64,000 nucleotides of DNA from assembly GCA_963755375.1 (NCBI GenBank), contig CAVWKG010000016.1:558001-622000 (forward strand), in the 5' to 3' direction. This document shows, piece by piece, positions 8,187-16,404 of the stretch. Both the position numbers and the translations under genes were made by a program. The stretch's first letter is position 1. Each line of letters starts with the position of its first letter. Under the pieces are notes generated by a model. That model saw only the letters and a program-made list of their open reading frames with translations. It ran no database searches and was not told the origin of the DNA. Origin of the DNA: Bog-473 sp963755375. GTDB lineage: Bacteria; Actinomycetota; Acidimicrobiia; Acidimicrobiales; RAAP-2.

Positions 8187-9578
8187 TCAGCCGCCCGCGT
8201 TGTCGGTCGGCGCCGTGGTGGTCGAGGCCGCCACAGTCGTCGCCGTGGTCGAGGTGGTTGCACTGCCACCCGTCCCCGAGCTGGTCCCACCCGTCGTTCC
8301 GCCGGACACCGGAGCCGTTGTGGAGGTGGATGTCGTGCTCCCTCCGGCTGAGGTTCCGGCCGTCGTGGTCGTGGTCGGTGCCGCCGCGGGCGCGACGAAC
8401 GGCACGGTCTCGTCGTGCGCGGTGGTCAGCGCGGCCGAGGGTGACGCCGACAGGTTGGTGCAGGCACGTGCGGCGTTCCAGCTCTGGACCGCGGCCGTGG
8501 CCGGCGCGCCGGTCAGAGGCTGGGGCAGGCCATTCAGGATCGTGGCGGGGTGCCAGACGGCCCCGGAGATGTGACGTCCCTGCGCGGTGACGACGAGCGT
8601 GCCGCTGTCGGTCTCAGGGGCCGTGTCGTCGTAGAAGGCGAGGTTGCCGAGGCCGTAGTCGACGTAGGCACCGCCGAGGTACCCGCCGCCGAGAAGGACG
8701 TGGGTGCCGGAGCCGATCACGATGTCGGCCCCCGCCCGGACGAGTTGCTCCGCCAGCGGCTCCTGCTGGGGGTTCGGGCAGGCCTGGGTTTCGGTGCCCC
8801 AGTGCACGTACACGATTACGGTGTCCGCGCTGCGCCGCACCTGCTGGACCTCGCGGACGAGCTGCGTCGGGTCGATCGCCGAGGCGACGCCGGGTTGGGT
8901 TGACGTCGCCGTCCACGTGTTGACCAGGTTGTCGGCGATCACCTGCGTGGCTGCGATGATCGCGATGCGCTGACCCTTGATCGTCACCCGATAGGGCGTA
9001 AAGGCCTGCGCAGCCGTGTTGCCGATGCCGATGATGGGGTAACCGGCCTGGGAGGCGATGGTCAGATTCTGGGACAGGCCTTGCGGACCACAGTCCATGC
9101 CGTGGTCGTTGGCCTCGGTGGCCACCGAGACGGTGGCGCTCTTCAGGGCGGTGACGGCCGACGCGGGCGCGTCGAAGATATAGGGCTTGCTCTGGGGCTC
9201 CGGGCAGGTGCCGTCGGTCACCGCCGTCTCGAGGTTCACCATCCGGACCTGCGCGCCCGCGAGGAGTTGGGGGACGGTCGTCCCCAGAGCTGTCGTGGGG
9301 TCCTTGGCCAGGTTGCCGCCGACGGCGCCGGCGAAGTGCACGTCGCCGCCGAAGCCCAGCGTGACGGTGTGGCCGTTGCCGGTCCAGGCCGGGTTGAGCG
9401 GCGAGTGTCTCGGAAAGTGCTCGGCGGTGGTGACGGAGTGGTGGGTCGCCGGCGGGGTGGCGCGGGGCGGCGCGCTCGAACCACCCGAGAAGAACGCGAA
9501 ATAGATCAGCAGCAGAAGGAGGAGCGCGCCGCCCACGGTGAACTGGCGCCGCCGGCGCATGACCCTGCGTGAGACCAC
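8187..9578 (-). CDS. CapA-family metallophosphoesterase, membrane-anchored
   Basis: This 463-aa protein resembles CapA/PgsA poly-gamma-glutamate biosynthesis proteins with a calcineurin-like phosphoesterase fold. A single N-terminal hydrophobic helix (about residues 14-30) follows an arginine cluster and should anchor it, with the catalytic domain outside. Motifs are LGFGGDVHF, VNLETAVTDG, ATEANDHGMDCG (usual second Asn replaced by Asp), VYVHWGTE and GSGTHVLLGG. The last 70 or so residues are a Thr/Ser/Gly-rich tail typical of wall-spanning linkers. The start may be GTG 9578 or ATG 9560. Nothing nearby suggests poly-gamma-glutamate synthesis, so the substrate is uncertain. Confidence 0.82.
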   Translation of the reverse strand: MVSRRVMRRRRQFTVGGALLLLLLIYFAFFSGGSSAPPRATPPATHHSVTTAEHFPRHSPLNPAWTGNGHTVTLGFGGDVHFAGAVGGNLAKDPTTALGTTVPQLLAGAQVRMVNLETAVTDGTCPEPQSKPYIFDAPASAVTALKSATVSVATEANDHGMDCGPQGLSQNLTIASQAGYPIIGIGNTAAQAFTPYRVTIKGQRIAIIAATQVIADNLVNTWTATSTQPGVASAIDPTQLVREVQQVRRSADTVIVYVHWGTETQACPNPQQEPLAEQLVRAGADIVIGSGTHVLLGGGYLGGAYVDYGLGNLAFYDDTAPETDSGTLVVTAQGRHISGAVWHPATILNGLPQPLTGAPATAAVQSWNAARACTNLSASPSAALTTAHDETVPFVAPAAAPTTTTTAGTSAGGSTTSTSTTAPVSGGTTGGTSSGTGGSATTSTTATTVAASTTTAPTDNAGG

Positions 9579-9698
9579 GCCGTGACTATGGCACAGACTC
9601 TGGCGGAGTCATCCTGCGGGAGGGTTCCTGACCAGCGGGTTCGCGCGGCTGGCGCGTTCGGAGCACGGGCGGCGCAGGAGGGTGCAGCGGCCGGACGG

Positions 9699-10304
9699 CT
9701 AGGCGGCCCAGAGGGTGTCCCAGTGGGCGGTCAGCGAGGCGACGAGGCCGGCGCAGCCGGCGGCGATCATGTCGCGGCACTCGTCGAAGACCGCGTCGTC
9801 CCCGTAGTAGGGGTCGGGCACGTCGGCCGCCGCGCCGGACGTGGGGTCGAAGGCCCGGAGGAGAGCCAGGCGGTCGGGGTCCGCGCCCAGGCCGCGGAGG
9901 GTCTGTTGATGGCGGCGGTCGAGGGCGACCAAGAGCTCGAAGCTGGCCAGCTCCGAGGACTTGATCTGGTGGGCCACATGCCGGTGGTCCGGGTACCCGG
10001 CCTGGGTGAGTGCCGTCTGAGCGAGCGGATGCATCGGCTCGCCCTCGTGCCATGGCCCCGTGCCCGCGCTGCGCACGGTGAGGTGGCCGGCCAACGCGGT
10101 GCCGTCAGCGAGTTCGGTGGACGCCGCCAGTGACCGGGTGATGACCTCCGCCATGGGGGAGCGGCAGATGTTCCCGGTGCAGACGAAGACGATGCGGTAG
10201 GGCTGATCGCCGATCGGTCGCGGCGGGACGACGAGACCCCGCATGGGAAGGGGGGAGCCCGAATCTGCCTTCGACCTGGGACCGCGAGGGGGGCGGCCGC
10301 TCAC
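9699..10304 (-). CDS. Low-molecular-weight protein-tyrosine phosphatase
   Basis: This 201-aa protein belongs to the low-molecular-weight phosphotyrosine phosphatase family. The P-loop FVCTGNICRSPMAE (CX5R) follows beta-1, and the general-acid Asp lies in DVPDPYYGDD. The GTG start at 10304 overlaps the TGA of the acyl-CoA ligase as GTGA, implying translational coupling. That choice leaves about 35 residues before the P-loop; ATG at 10244 would give a more standard length. Such enzymes dephosphorylate tyrosine kinases, arsenate or exopolysaccharide regulators. Coupling to an acyl-CoA ligase is unusual and its meaning is unclear. Confidence 0.9.
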   Translation of the reverse strand: MSGRPPRGPRSKADSGSPLPMRGLVVPPRPIGDQPYRIVFVCTGNICRSPMAEVITRSLAASTELADGTALAGHLTVRSAGTGPWHEGEPMHPLAQTALTQAGYPDHRHVAHQIKSSELASFELLVALDRRHQQTLRGLGADPDRLALLRAFDPTSGAAADVPDPYYGDDAVFDECRDMIAAGCAGLVASLTAHWDTLWAA

Positions 10305-11863
10305 CGTGCGGCGTACTCGTCTCGCAGCGACTTCTTGACGATCTTGCCGGTGCCCGCACGGGGCCAGTCGGTGCGAAGCTCGAGCTGCTCGGGGATCTTC
10401 TGGGTCATCAGGCCGGCGGCGCGGCAGAACGAGACCACATCGGCCAGGTCGAGGCCGCCGGCGTCTTCGGACAGTTGGACCACGGCGCAGACGCGCTCGC
10501 CCCGTTCGGGGTCGGGCAGCCCGATCACGGCCACCTCGACCACCTTGGGGTGGGTGTAGAGCAGGTCCTCGATCTCCTTGGCGCTTATGTTCTCGCCCTT
10601 GCGGACGATCACATCCTTGAGTCGGCCCGTCAGGGTCAGGTGGCCGTCGGCCCGCAGCCGGCCGAGGTCACCGGTGCGGAAATAGCCCTCCTGGTCGAAG
10701 GCGTCGGCGTTGAGGGCAGGGTCGGTATAGCCGTGGAAGACCATGGCGCCCCTGACTCGCACCTCGCCCTCCTCGTCCGGCGCGGCGGCCCGGCCGTCGA
10801 GCGTCACGATGCGGACGTCGGCCCCCTCGACCGGCTTGCCGTCTGTGTTCGCCAGCTGCTCATCGGTGTCGTGCGGCGAGCCGTTGGAGATCATCGGCAC
10901 CTCGGTCATGCCGTAGCCGTGCACCACGCCGCGCCCGCCGATCTCGTCTCGCACCTCGTAGTGGACCTCCGGGGGCTTGGCGGCGCCCCCCCCGGACATC
11001 AGCCGTAGGGTGGGCAGGATCGGGTCGTGCGGCGTCTTGCGCTGCTCGGCGAGGTAGGCGACGTAGAACGCGGTGCTCCCCCCCACCATGGTGGCGCCGT
11101 GCTGGCGGAACACCGGGAGGACGGCGGGGGCCGAGAAGGCTTCGACGAGGACGGCCGGGAATCCCATGGAGAGCATCGTCACCAAGTAGTCGGGGCCGGC
11201 GATGTGCGCGAACGGGAAGGCGATGGATCCGACGTCGTCGGGCCCCATGTCCAGGGCTCGGGCGAGGCCCCAGCCGCCGGCGATCAACGTCTGGTCGGTG
11301 TGCTGCACGCCCTTCGGGTCGGCCGTCGAGCCGGACGTGTAGTAGATCCAGCGGATCGGGGCGTCCTCCGCCGCCGTCCCCTGGGGCGGTGGCGGCAGCT
11401 CGGCGGGGTCGCCTTCGGGGAGGCCGGCGTCGGTCGTGAGAATGGTCGGGCGGGCGGGGAGGTGGGCCAGTGCTCGCTCGGCGATGGCGGTGAAGTCGAT
11501 GTCCCGCCACGTGGTGGGGATGACCAGCAGCTCGGCACCGGTCTGGCGGAGTGCGAATCCGACCTCCCGCTCGCGGTAGAGGTGGATGATCGGGTTCTGG
11601 ATGGCGCCGAGGCGGCAAAGCGCGATGGACAGGACGATGGTGTCGATGCGGGTCGGCAGCTGCCAGGAGACCGTGGAGCCGGTCGAGACGCCCAGTTCCT
11701 GCAGGCCGGCAGCGACCCGCTCGGCTCGCTCGCGGAACGCGCCGAAGGTGAGGGCCTGTCCGTCCGCCGCAATGAGCATGGGATGGTCCGGCGACGCCTG
11801 GGCCCGGCGGTCGACCAGCTCCCACAGGGTGCGGGCGCCGGTGAGTCTCTCGCTCGTGGTCAT
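10301..11863 (-). CDS. AMP-forming acyl-CoA synthetase (cyclohexanecarboxylate-CoA ligase-like)
   Basis: This 520-aa member of the adenylate-forming (ANL) superfamily ligates a carboxylic acid to CoA through an acyl-AMP. It has the P-loop YYTSGSTADPKGV, HGYGMTEVP, TGDLGRL, the hinge GRLKDVIVRKGENIS and the C-terminal catalytic Lys in GTGKIVKKSL. The ATG at 11863 has a strong GGAAGGAGG ribosome-binding site. Its stop overlaps the phosphatase start by four bases. Divergent to lapA with about 120 bases between. The acid substrate cannot be inferred; it is distinct from the MenE-like ligase at 51-52 kb. Confidence 0.9.
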   Translation of the reverse strand: MTTSERLTGARTLWELVDRRAQASPDHPMLIAADGQALTFGAFRERAERVAAGLQELGVSTGSTVSWQLPTRIDTIVLSIALCRLGAIQNPIIHLYREREVGFALRQTGAELLVIPTTWRDIDFTAIAERALAHLPARPTILTTDAGLPEGDPAELPPPPQGTAAEDAPIRWIYYTSGSTADPKGVQHTDQTLIAGGWGLARALDMGPDDVGSIAFPFAHIAGPDYLVTMLSMGFPAVLVEAFSAPAVLPVFRQHGATMVGGSTAFYVAYLAEQRKTPHDPILPTLRLMSGGGAAKPPEVHYEVRDEIGGRGVVHGYGMTEVPMISNGSPHDTDEQLANTDGKPVEGADVRIVTLDGRAAAPDEEGEVRVRGAMVFHGYTDPALNADAFDQEGYFRTGDLGRLRADGHLTLTGRLKDVIVRKGENISAKEIEDLLYTHPKVVEVAVIGLPDPERGERVCAVVQLSEDAGGLDLADVVSFCRAAGLMTQKIPEQLELRTDWPRAGTGKIVKKSLRDEYAAR

Positions 11864-11982
11864 GACCCCTCCTTCCGGGGACCACTCTCATAGCAGCTGG
11901 CGGCGACGAGGTCGGGCCTTCCCGCCCGGTTGCCGCGAACCACTGGCGCGCCGTAGGGGCGCCGGCGGGGCAGAATGGCTGC

Positions 11983-12258
11983 GTGGCGAGACGCCCGGTG
12001 CACTCGGAGCCCAATCCCCTGGAGTCGGATGGCGGCGCCAAGGAGGTTGATCGCCGGCACCAGTTCCGCCTCGTGGGCATCGCCGTGGGGGTCATCCTGC
12101 TGGGCTGGTTCGCGTTGGCCAATTTCAGGAAGGTGCAGATCGACTTCTGGGTCTTCCACCGCCAGGCGCCTCTGATCCTCGTGATCGTGATCTCGGGCCT
12201 GCTCGGGGCCCTCATCACCGCCCTGATCATGCGGCGCAAGCCCAAGGCCGGGGAGTAG
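11983..12258 (+). CDS. LapA-domain small membrane protein
   Basis: This 91-aa protein matches the LapA (DUF1049) family. The layout is a charged N-terminal 28 residues, hydrophobic helix LVGIAVGVILLGWFALAN, the family signature FRKVQIDFWVF, and a second helix ending in RRKPKAGE. In Gram-negatives LapA acts in envelope assembly, but its role in actinobacteria is not known. The start is GTG at 11983. A CAGAAT hexamer 6 bases upstream could be the -10 of a leaderless message, and no Shine-Dalgarno is visible. Confidence 0.8.
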   Translation: MARRPVHSEPNPLESDGGAKEVDRRHQFRLVGIAVGVILLGWFALANFRKVQIDFWVFHRQAPLILVIVISGLLGALITALIMRRKPKAGE

Positions 12259-12501
12259 GCCGACCCCAGGGCCCAGGTCCGGCCGGCTGGCGGGGCGGCC
12301 CCCGCGCCCCGGGCGGGAGCCGGGTCGCTCCATTGCAAGTTCATGACCGCGTGCCGGCCAGGGCGATCGGGTCCTAAGCTGCACGGCGGTGGAGACAGCC
12401 GTTCAGGCAGGGACGAAGGGGCACCATTTCGTTGTCCGCGCGCTCGGGGCGTGCCAACATGGGCCTCAGATGGAAGTGGAGATCCCAGGGGGCAGGTGGT
12501 A

Positions 12502-12903
12502 GTGCCGCTTTCCGACCACGAACAGCGCATTCTGGCGGAGCTCGAGGAGTCACTGGTTCGCCAGGACCCCGAGTTCGCGGAGCGTGTCCGCTCGGAGACC
12601 GTCTACCGTCACGCCGGCCGCTACTGCAAGTGGGCCGCGGTGACCTTCGTCCTCGGTGTCGTGATCCTCGTCGCGTTCTACAGCAAATCGGTCATCGCCG
12701 GCTTCGTCGGTGTCGTGATCATGTTCGCCTCGGCCGTCTGGTTCGAGCGCAACCTGCGCCGGATGGGTCGGGCGGGGTGGCACGACCTGACACGGTCCAA
12801 GGACGGTGAACCGAAGGCACCCGGAGCGACCAACGGGATCGAGAGCGCCGTGAGCGACGCCCGCGACTGGTTCCGCTCCCGCTTCCACCGGCGCGAAGAC
12901 TGA
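12502..12903 (+). CDS. DUF3040 membrane protein
   Basis: This 133-aa protein carries the actinobacterial DUF3040 signature PLSDHEQRILAELEESL at its N-terminus, then two hydrophobic helices separated by a short turn (about residues 38-57 and 60-76). A basic amphipathic tail follows. The frame extends upstream to 12343 but the domain begins at PLSDHEQ, so I place the start at GTG 12502, with GTG 12496 possible. An AGGGGG/AGGTGG stretch precedes it. Function is unknown. The 243 bases between lapA and this gene are GC-rich with several possible hairpins and no clear promoter. Confidence 0.8.
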   Translation: MPLSDHEQRILAELEESLVRQDPEFAERVRSETVYRHAGRYCKWAAVTFVLGVVILVAFYSKSVIAGFVGVVIMFASAVWFERNLRRMGRAGWHDLTRSKDGEPKAPGATNGIESAVSDARDWFRSRFHRRED

Positions 12904-12975
12904 GCACCGCGTCGGGGCGCCGCCAACACCGCTGATCCGGTGTCGCGCGTGCCGCGGTTCGGATCCCGGTCGAGG

Positions 12976-12981
12976 TAACAC
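12976..12981 (+). promoter_or_regulatory. -10 element of the ROK kinase (leaderless type)
   Basis: TAACAC lies 8 bases before the GTG start at 12990, and there is no Shine-Dalgarno in between. The spacing fits a transcript starting at the initiation codon. I see no good -35. Confidence 0.4.
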
Positions 12982-12989
12982 TTCCGCCC

Positions 12990-13877
12990 GTGGCAGATCT
13001 CGCACTGGCCGTCGACGTCGGCGGCACCAAGATGGCGGCCGGGCTCGTCGCGCTCGACGGCTCCCTGCTGGAACGGGCGATGCGGCCGACGCCGGCCTCG
13101 TCGGGTCCCGACGACGCCGAAGGTCTGTGGAGCAACCTGGCCGGCTTGGTCGAGGGTGTCACCGCTCTGGTCGGTCCGTCTGACCGCCTCGTTGTCTGTG
13201 GGGCCGGGTGCGGGGGACCGATGAACCCGGGGGGCGGCGAGGTCTCGCCGCTCAACATCGCAGGGTGGCGGTCGTTTCCGCTGCGGGGCCGCCTGGCGGA
13301 GTTGACCGGGCTCCCGACGTTCGTGGACAACGATGCCAAGGCATTGGCGCTCGGGGAAGGGTGGGTCGGAGCGGCCGCCCGCAGCACTGACTTCATCGCC
13401 ATGGTCGTCTCGACCGGAGTCGGCGGCGGCATCGTGCTCGACGGGAGGTTGCTCAACGGGCGGCTCGGCAACGCGGGTCACATCGGCCACGTGGTCGTCG
13501 TGCCCGACGGTCGCGACTGTCCGTGCGGGAGCCGGGGGTGCCTCGAGGCGGAAGCGTCGGGCACCGCGCTGGCGGCGATGACCGGTCAGCCGGCGCGGCT
13601 GGCCTCTCCGGAATGGGTGGCGCGCACCGGCATGCTCGTCGGCCGGGCCATCGCCTCCGTGGTGGACCTGCTCGACCTGTCGCTGGCCGTGGTGAGCGGA
13701 TCGGTGGCACTGGGCTTCGGGGAGCCCTTCTTCCGGGCGGCCCAGACGGAGATGGACCTGCTGTGCCGTATCGAGTTCGCGCGCGGGGCGCGCGTGGTGC
13801 CGGGGGGGTTGGGTGACACCGGTCCTCTCGTCGGGGCCGCCCGCGTCGGGCTCCGCGGAGCCGGAGTCACGGCGTGA
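12990..13877 (+). CDS. ROK-family sugar kinase (glucokinase-like)
   Basis: This 295-aa ROK protein has the ATP-binding start AVDVGGTKMAAGLV, phosphate-2 loop VVSTGVGGGIVLDG, the NAGHIGH His/metal motif and the zinc-binding ROK signature CPCGSRGCLEAEASG. There is no N-terminal helix-turn-helix, so it is an enzyme rather than a ROK repressor. Glucose or another hexose is the likely substrate. The following small gene overlaps it by GTGA and is probably co-translated. Length is slightly short for actinobacterial glucokinases. Confidence 0.9.
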   Translation: MADLALAVDVGGTKMAAGLVALDGSLLERAMRPTPASSGPDDAEGLWSNLAGLVEGVTALVGPSDRLVVCGAGCGGPMNPGGGEVSPLNIAGWRSFPLRGRLAELTGLPTFVDNDAKALALGEGWVGAAARSTDFIAMVVSTGVGGGIVLDGRLLNGRLGNAGHIGHVVVVPDGRDCPCGSRGCLEAEASGTALAAMTGQPARLASPEWVARTGMLVGRAIASVVDLLDLSLAVVSGSVALGFGEPFFRAAQTEMDLLCRIEFARGARVVPGGLGDTGPLVGAARVGLRGAGVTA

Positions 13878-14164
13878 GCGGCGGTGGCGGCGCGCGCTGG
13901 CGCTGGGGCCGGGACGCCAGGGTCGTGGCGCGGGCCGTCGTCCCCCGCCCCCGGCTGTGGTGGGCCTCCGCCGGCGCCCTGCGCCGGATGGCCCGAGAGG
14001 GGTGGTGGCACCGCGTCCCGTTCTTGCCGCTGCCCGGGGAGGCCTACTGGCGCTTTCGCCGCGTCACCGCCTACGGCGGGGACGGCGTGACCAGGGAGCT
14101 GAACCCGGGCGACGTGGTGGCCTACTTGCGCTGGTGTCAGAGGTCACGCCCCCGCCGCGGATAG
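13874..14164 (+). CDS. Small basic protein of unknown function
   Basis: This 96-aa product starts with GTG overlapping the ROK stop codon by four bases. It is rich in Arg and Trp (RWRWGRD, RPRLWWAS, WWHRVPFLPLPGEAYWRFR) and has no membrane helix, cysteines or recognisable nucleotide motif. The C-terminal NPGDVVAYLRWCQ segment looks folded. I do not recognise the family. The overlap and intact frame argue that it is real. Its position between a kinase and an HNH protein gives no clear functional hint. Confidence 0.65.
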   Translation: MSGGGGARWRWGRDARVVARAVVPRPRLWWASAGALRRMAREGWWHRVPFLPLPGEAYWRFRRVTAYGGDGVTRELNPGDVVAYLRWCQRSRPRRG

Positions 14165-14167
14165 CCT
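14162..14167 (+). promoter_or_regulatory. -10 element of the HNH gene (leaderless type)
   Basis: TAGCCT ends 9 bases before the ATG at 14177. It overlaps the stop codon of the preceding gene, and the spacer GGGGGT is a poor ribosome-binding site at that distance. Confidence 0.35.
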
Positions 14168-14176
14168 CTCGGGGGT

Positions 14177-14683
14177 ATGGAGCGGGTGCTCCTCCTCAAT
14201 GCGACCTACGAGCCGCTTGCCCTCGTCTCGGATCGCCGTGCCGTGGTGCTCATGCTGGCGGGCCGCGCCGAGGCCGTCGCCATCCGTGAGGGCTGCACGG
14301 TGTTCCACTCCGCGCGGCTCAACATCGACGTGCCCTCGATCGTGCGCCTCTCGCACATGGTGCGCATCCCGCGGTGGGCCCGCACCCCGCCCGTGACCCG
14401 GCGATCCGTGCTGCGACGGGACGGCGGGCTCTGCGTGTACTGCTCCCAGCCCGCCGACACCATCGACCACGTGATCCCGCGCAGCCGGGGTGGGACGCAC
14501 GACTGGTCCAACGTCGTGGCCGCCTGCAAGCGCGACAACCTGGTGAAGGCCGATCAGCTGCTCTCCGAGCTGGGCTGGACCTTGAGCGTGAAGCCGGCCC
14601 CGCCGGACGGTCATCTCTGGCGGTTGCGGCACCTGGCGGATGTGGACCCGTTGTGGGAGCCGTATCTCGCCGCGGCGTCCTGA
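14177..14683 (+). CDS. HNH endonuclease-domain protein
   Basis: This 168-aa protein belongs to a widespread actinobacterial HNH family. The N-terminal half has LLNATYEPLALVSDRRAVVL. The HNH core is CVYCSQPADTIDHVIPRSRGG, then a conserved Asn and a second Cys in NVVAACKRDN. CxxC and the downstream Cys suit a structural zinc, and DHV carries the catalytic His. The family is housekeeping-like and not part of a phage here. Its cellular role is not established. Confidence 0.88.
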   Translation: MERVLLLNATYEPLALVSDRRAVVLMLAGRAEAVAIREGCTVFHSARLNIDVPSIVRLSHMVRIPRWARTPPVTRRSVLRRDGGLCVYCSQPADTIDHVIPRSRGGTHDWSNVVAACKRDNLVKADQLLSELGWTLSVKPAPPDGHLWRLRHLADVDPLWEPYLAAAS

Positions 14684-14685
14684 GA

Positions 14686-15393
14686 TTGCCCTCTTCGCCT
14701 TCCCTCTTCGACGTCGAGCAGTTCCGGGCCGAGCCGCGGCGGGTCGCCGTCGCCCGTGACGTCGCCGGGCCCACGCTGGTGCTCGGGAGCACGCAACCGA
14801 CGGAGCTGGTCGGCGTGGCCGCCGTGCGGGAACGAAAGGTGGAGCTGGTGCGGCGGCGCGGCGGGGGAGGGGCCGTCTCTCTCGAGCCGGGTGGACAGCT
14901 GTGGCTCGACGCCTGGATACCGCGGGGCGACCCGTTGTGGGTGGCCGACGTGTCGGTCGCCGCCGAGTGGGTCGGGGCGTGGTGGTCTGCCGCACTGGCC
15001 GGCATCGGGCAGCACGGCCTCGACGTCGCCACCGGCCGCTCGGTACCCGGCGAGCTGGGCGATCTGGTGTGCTTCGCCGGCCGCGGGCCGGGTGAGGTGT
15101 TCACCGGTGTCCGCAAGGTGGTGGGGCTCTCGCAGTGGCGGGCGCGGGAAGGGGCCTTGTTCTCCTCGTGTGCGTACCTGCACTGGGATCCCGCATCGCT
15201 GTTGGCGCTCGTGAACGTGGACGAGGCGGCGCACGACCGGCTGGCGCGCGACCTGGCGCCGATGGCCGCCGGTCTGGCCGACCTCGAACCGCCGGTGACC
15301 GACCTCGAGCCCGTGCGCGTGGCGCTGCTCGGCTCGTTCCCTGAATTCGAGATCACGCCGCGCCCGGGAAGGGGCAGCCCGCGCGCCGGGTAG
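14686..15393 (+). CDS. Lipoate-protein ligase A-like protein
   Basis: This protein of about 235 aa has the biotin/lipoate ligase catalytic fold: VELVRRRGGGGAVSLEPGG matches the RRxxGGGxV loop of LplA. LWLDAWIPRGDPLW and GRGPGEVFTGVRKVVGLSQWR (the K of the GxRKxxG loop) match further conserved blocks. It probably transfers lipoate or a related acyl group to carrier domains. No ATG or GTG precedes the homologous region after the HNH stop. I therefore propose TTG at 14686, two bases after that stop, with CTG 14680 also possible. A hairpin overlaps its stop codon. Confidence 0.75.
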   Translation: MPSSPSLFDVEQFRAEPRRVAVARDVAGPTLVLGSTQPTELVGVAAVRERKVELVRRRGGGGAVSLEPGGQLWLDAWIPRGDPLWVADVSVAAEWVGAWWSAALAGIGQHGLDVATGRSVPGELGDLVCFAGRGPGEVFTGVRKVVGLSQWRAREGALFSSCAYLHWDPASLLALVNVDEAAHDRLARDLAPMAAGLADLEPPVTDLEPVRVALLGSFPEFEITPRPGRGSPRAG

Positions 15394-15405
15394 GCGCGCC
15401 GGGCT
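15376..15405 (+). terminator. Hairpin over the lplA-like stop codon
   Basis: AGCCCGCGCGCC and GGCGCGCCGGGCT form a GC-rich stem with one bulge and a GGGTA loop. The TAG stop sits in the loop/3' arm. No U-run follows; instead a long C/T tract begins, so termination here may be Rho-dependent. Confidence 0.45.
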
Positions 15406-15469
15406 TCTTCCACCTCCTCAACCTTCTCCTCTCTTCTCTACCTCGTCCTCTCTTCCACCTTCTTCCGTC
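15404..15469 (+). repeat. Pyrimidine-rich, G-poor tract
   Basis: Of 66 bases only seven are purines and only two are G. It follows directly on the hairpin at the end of the lipoate ligase-like gene. In RNA this would be unstructured and C-rich, which is what a Rho-utilisation site looks like. As DNA it has triplex potential. Confidence 0.6.
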
Positions 15470-15670
15470 AGTCCCGGTTCGACCTTCGCGGCCGCTGGCT
15501 GGGCCCGCGGGAGGCGCCTGCGGCGGAGGGCCGCGGCCAGGCCGGCCGCCGGAAGCGGTCCCGGCAGAGGAGCGCGGCGAGCGGACCGAACCGTGCGTCG
15601 ACGCGGCGCCGGCGCGCCGCGATGGAGGTGCAGGAGCCAAAGGGGTTGCAGTTGTGTTGCAAGGGATCGC

Positions 15671-15720
15671 AGTGGTTGTGAAGTGGTGGAAAATGGCGTA
15701 AAGTGGCGCGCAGTGGTGTG
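15671..15720 (+). promoter_or_regulatory. MraZ operator array (10-bp direct repeats)
   Basis: Four repeats of the form A(A/G)TGGNNNNN begin at 15682, 15692, 15702 and 15712, exactly 10 bases apart; the second reads AATGG. A fifth AGTGG lies at 15671. MraZ is known to bind tandem GTGG-type boxes at 10-bp spacing upstream of its own gene, so this is almost certainly the autoregulatory dcw operator. It lies 50-100 bases before the mraZ start. Confidence 0.82.
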
Positions 15721-15769
15721 AGGGGCGTCAACGGACGCAAGCCAGGGAGCGTCGTGGGAGATACAGCTG

Positions 15770-16186
15770 GTGGCAGGCTTCGTAGGGAGATACGAGCATT
15801 CGCTCGACACGAAGGGCAGGGTGATCCTGCCGGCGAAGTTCCGCGCCCAGTTCGAGCGGGGCGGCTACCTCACCCAGAACTCCGAGGGCTGTCTGGCGTT
15901 GTGGACGCCCGGGGAGTTCGAGCGGCAGATGGAGGCCATGCAGGGGAAGGCGGACGCCGGTCGCGCCGATCGGAACCGGGCCCGTATCTGGGCGTCGAAC
16001 TCCGCCGAGGTCGAAATCGATCGGCAGGGACGAATGCCGATCCCCGGCCACCTGCGGACGTTCGCCCAACTCGACACCGAGGTGCTGGTGCACGGAGCCA
16101 TCGACCGGGTGGAGCTGTGGAATCCGGCGGCCTGGGCCGAGCGGGTGCTGCCCGAGGAGAGCTGGCTGCTGGACGACGAGGCCTAG
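15770..16186 (+). CDS. mraZ: Transcriptional regulator MraZ
   Basis: MraZ is the autoregulator at the head of the division and cell-wall cluster. This 138-aa protein contains two AbrB-like half-domains. The first starts GRYEHSLDTKGRVILPAKFR. The second carries NSAEVEIDRQGRMPIPGHLR. The paired DxKGR/DxQGR motifs and the length are typical. The start is GTG at 15770, preceded by weak GGGAG about 15 bases upstream. MraZ should bind the 10-bp repeat array just upstream and repress or tune dcw expression. A spacer of 218 bases separates it from rsmH, longer than other junctions in the cluster. Confidence 0.95.
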   Translation: MAGFVGRYEHSLDTKGRVILPAKFRAQFERGGYLTQNSEGCLALWTPGEFERQMEAMQGKADAGRADRNRARIWASNSAEVEIDRQGRMPIPGHLRTFAQLDTEVLVHGAIDRVELWNPAAWAERVLPEESWLLDDEA

Positions 16187-16404
16187 CCACGACGAAGACG
16201 ATCGACTCGACCGTGGCCCCGACGGACCGGGCCACCACAGAAAGGACGGGCCGCAGGACCCTGAAGACGACGACAACAACACGCAGGACGCACTGGACCA
16301 TGTGCAGCTCCTCGACCGGCGCGCTGGAAGGCCACTCCACCCACCTCCACGTTGGTCGTTCGGATCTCCACCTCCCTCTCGACCCACCGGCCGGGGGGCT
16401 GCAG

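Larger units (their letters stand above)
15394..15769. other. 376-bp intergenic region ahead of the dcw cluster
   Basis: No coding region is supported here. Left to right it holds the 3' arm of a hairpin, a 66-base pyrimidine-rich tract (15404-15469), a GC-rich stretch, and the MraZ operator array (15671-15720). About 50 bases then lead to mraZ. The dcw promoter must lie here, but I cannot place a convincing -35/-10 pair. Confidence 0.7.

Noticed and set aside
15703..16404. In-frame extension of rsmH through mraZ
   Set aside because: It is out of frame with mraZ and unlike any RsmH N-terminus. The methyltransferase begins at 16405.
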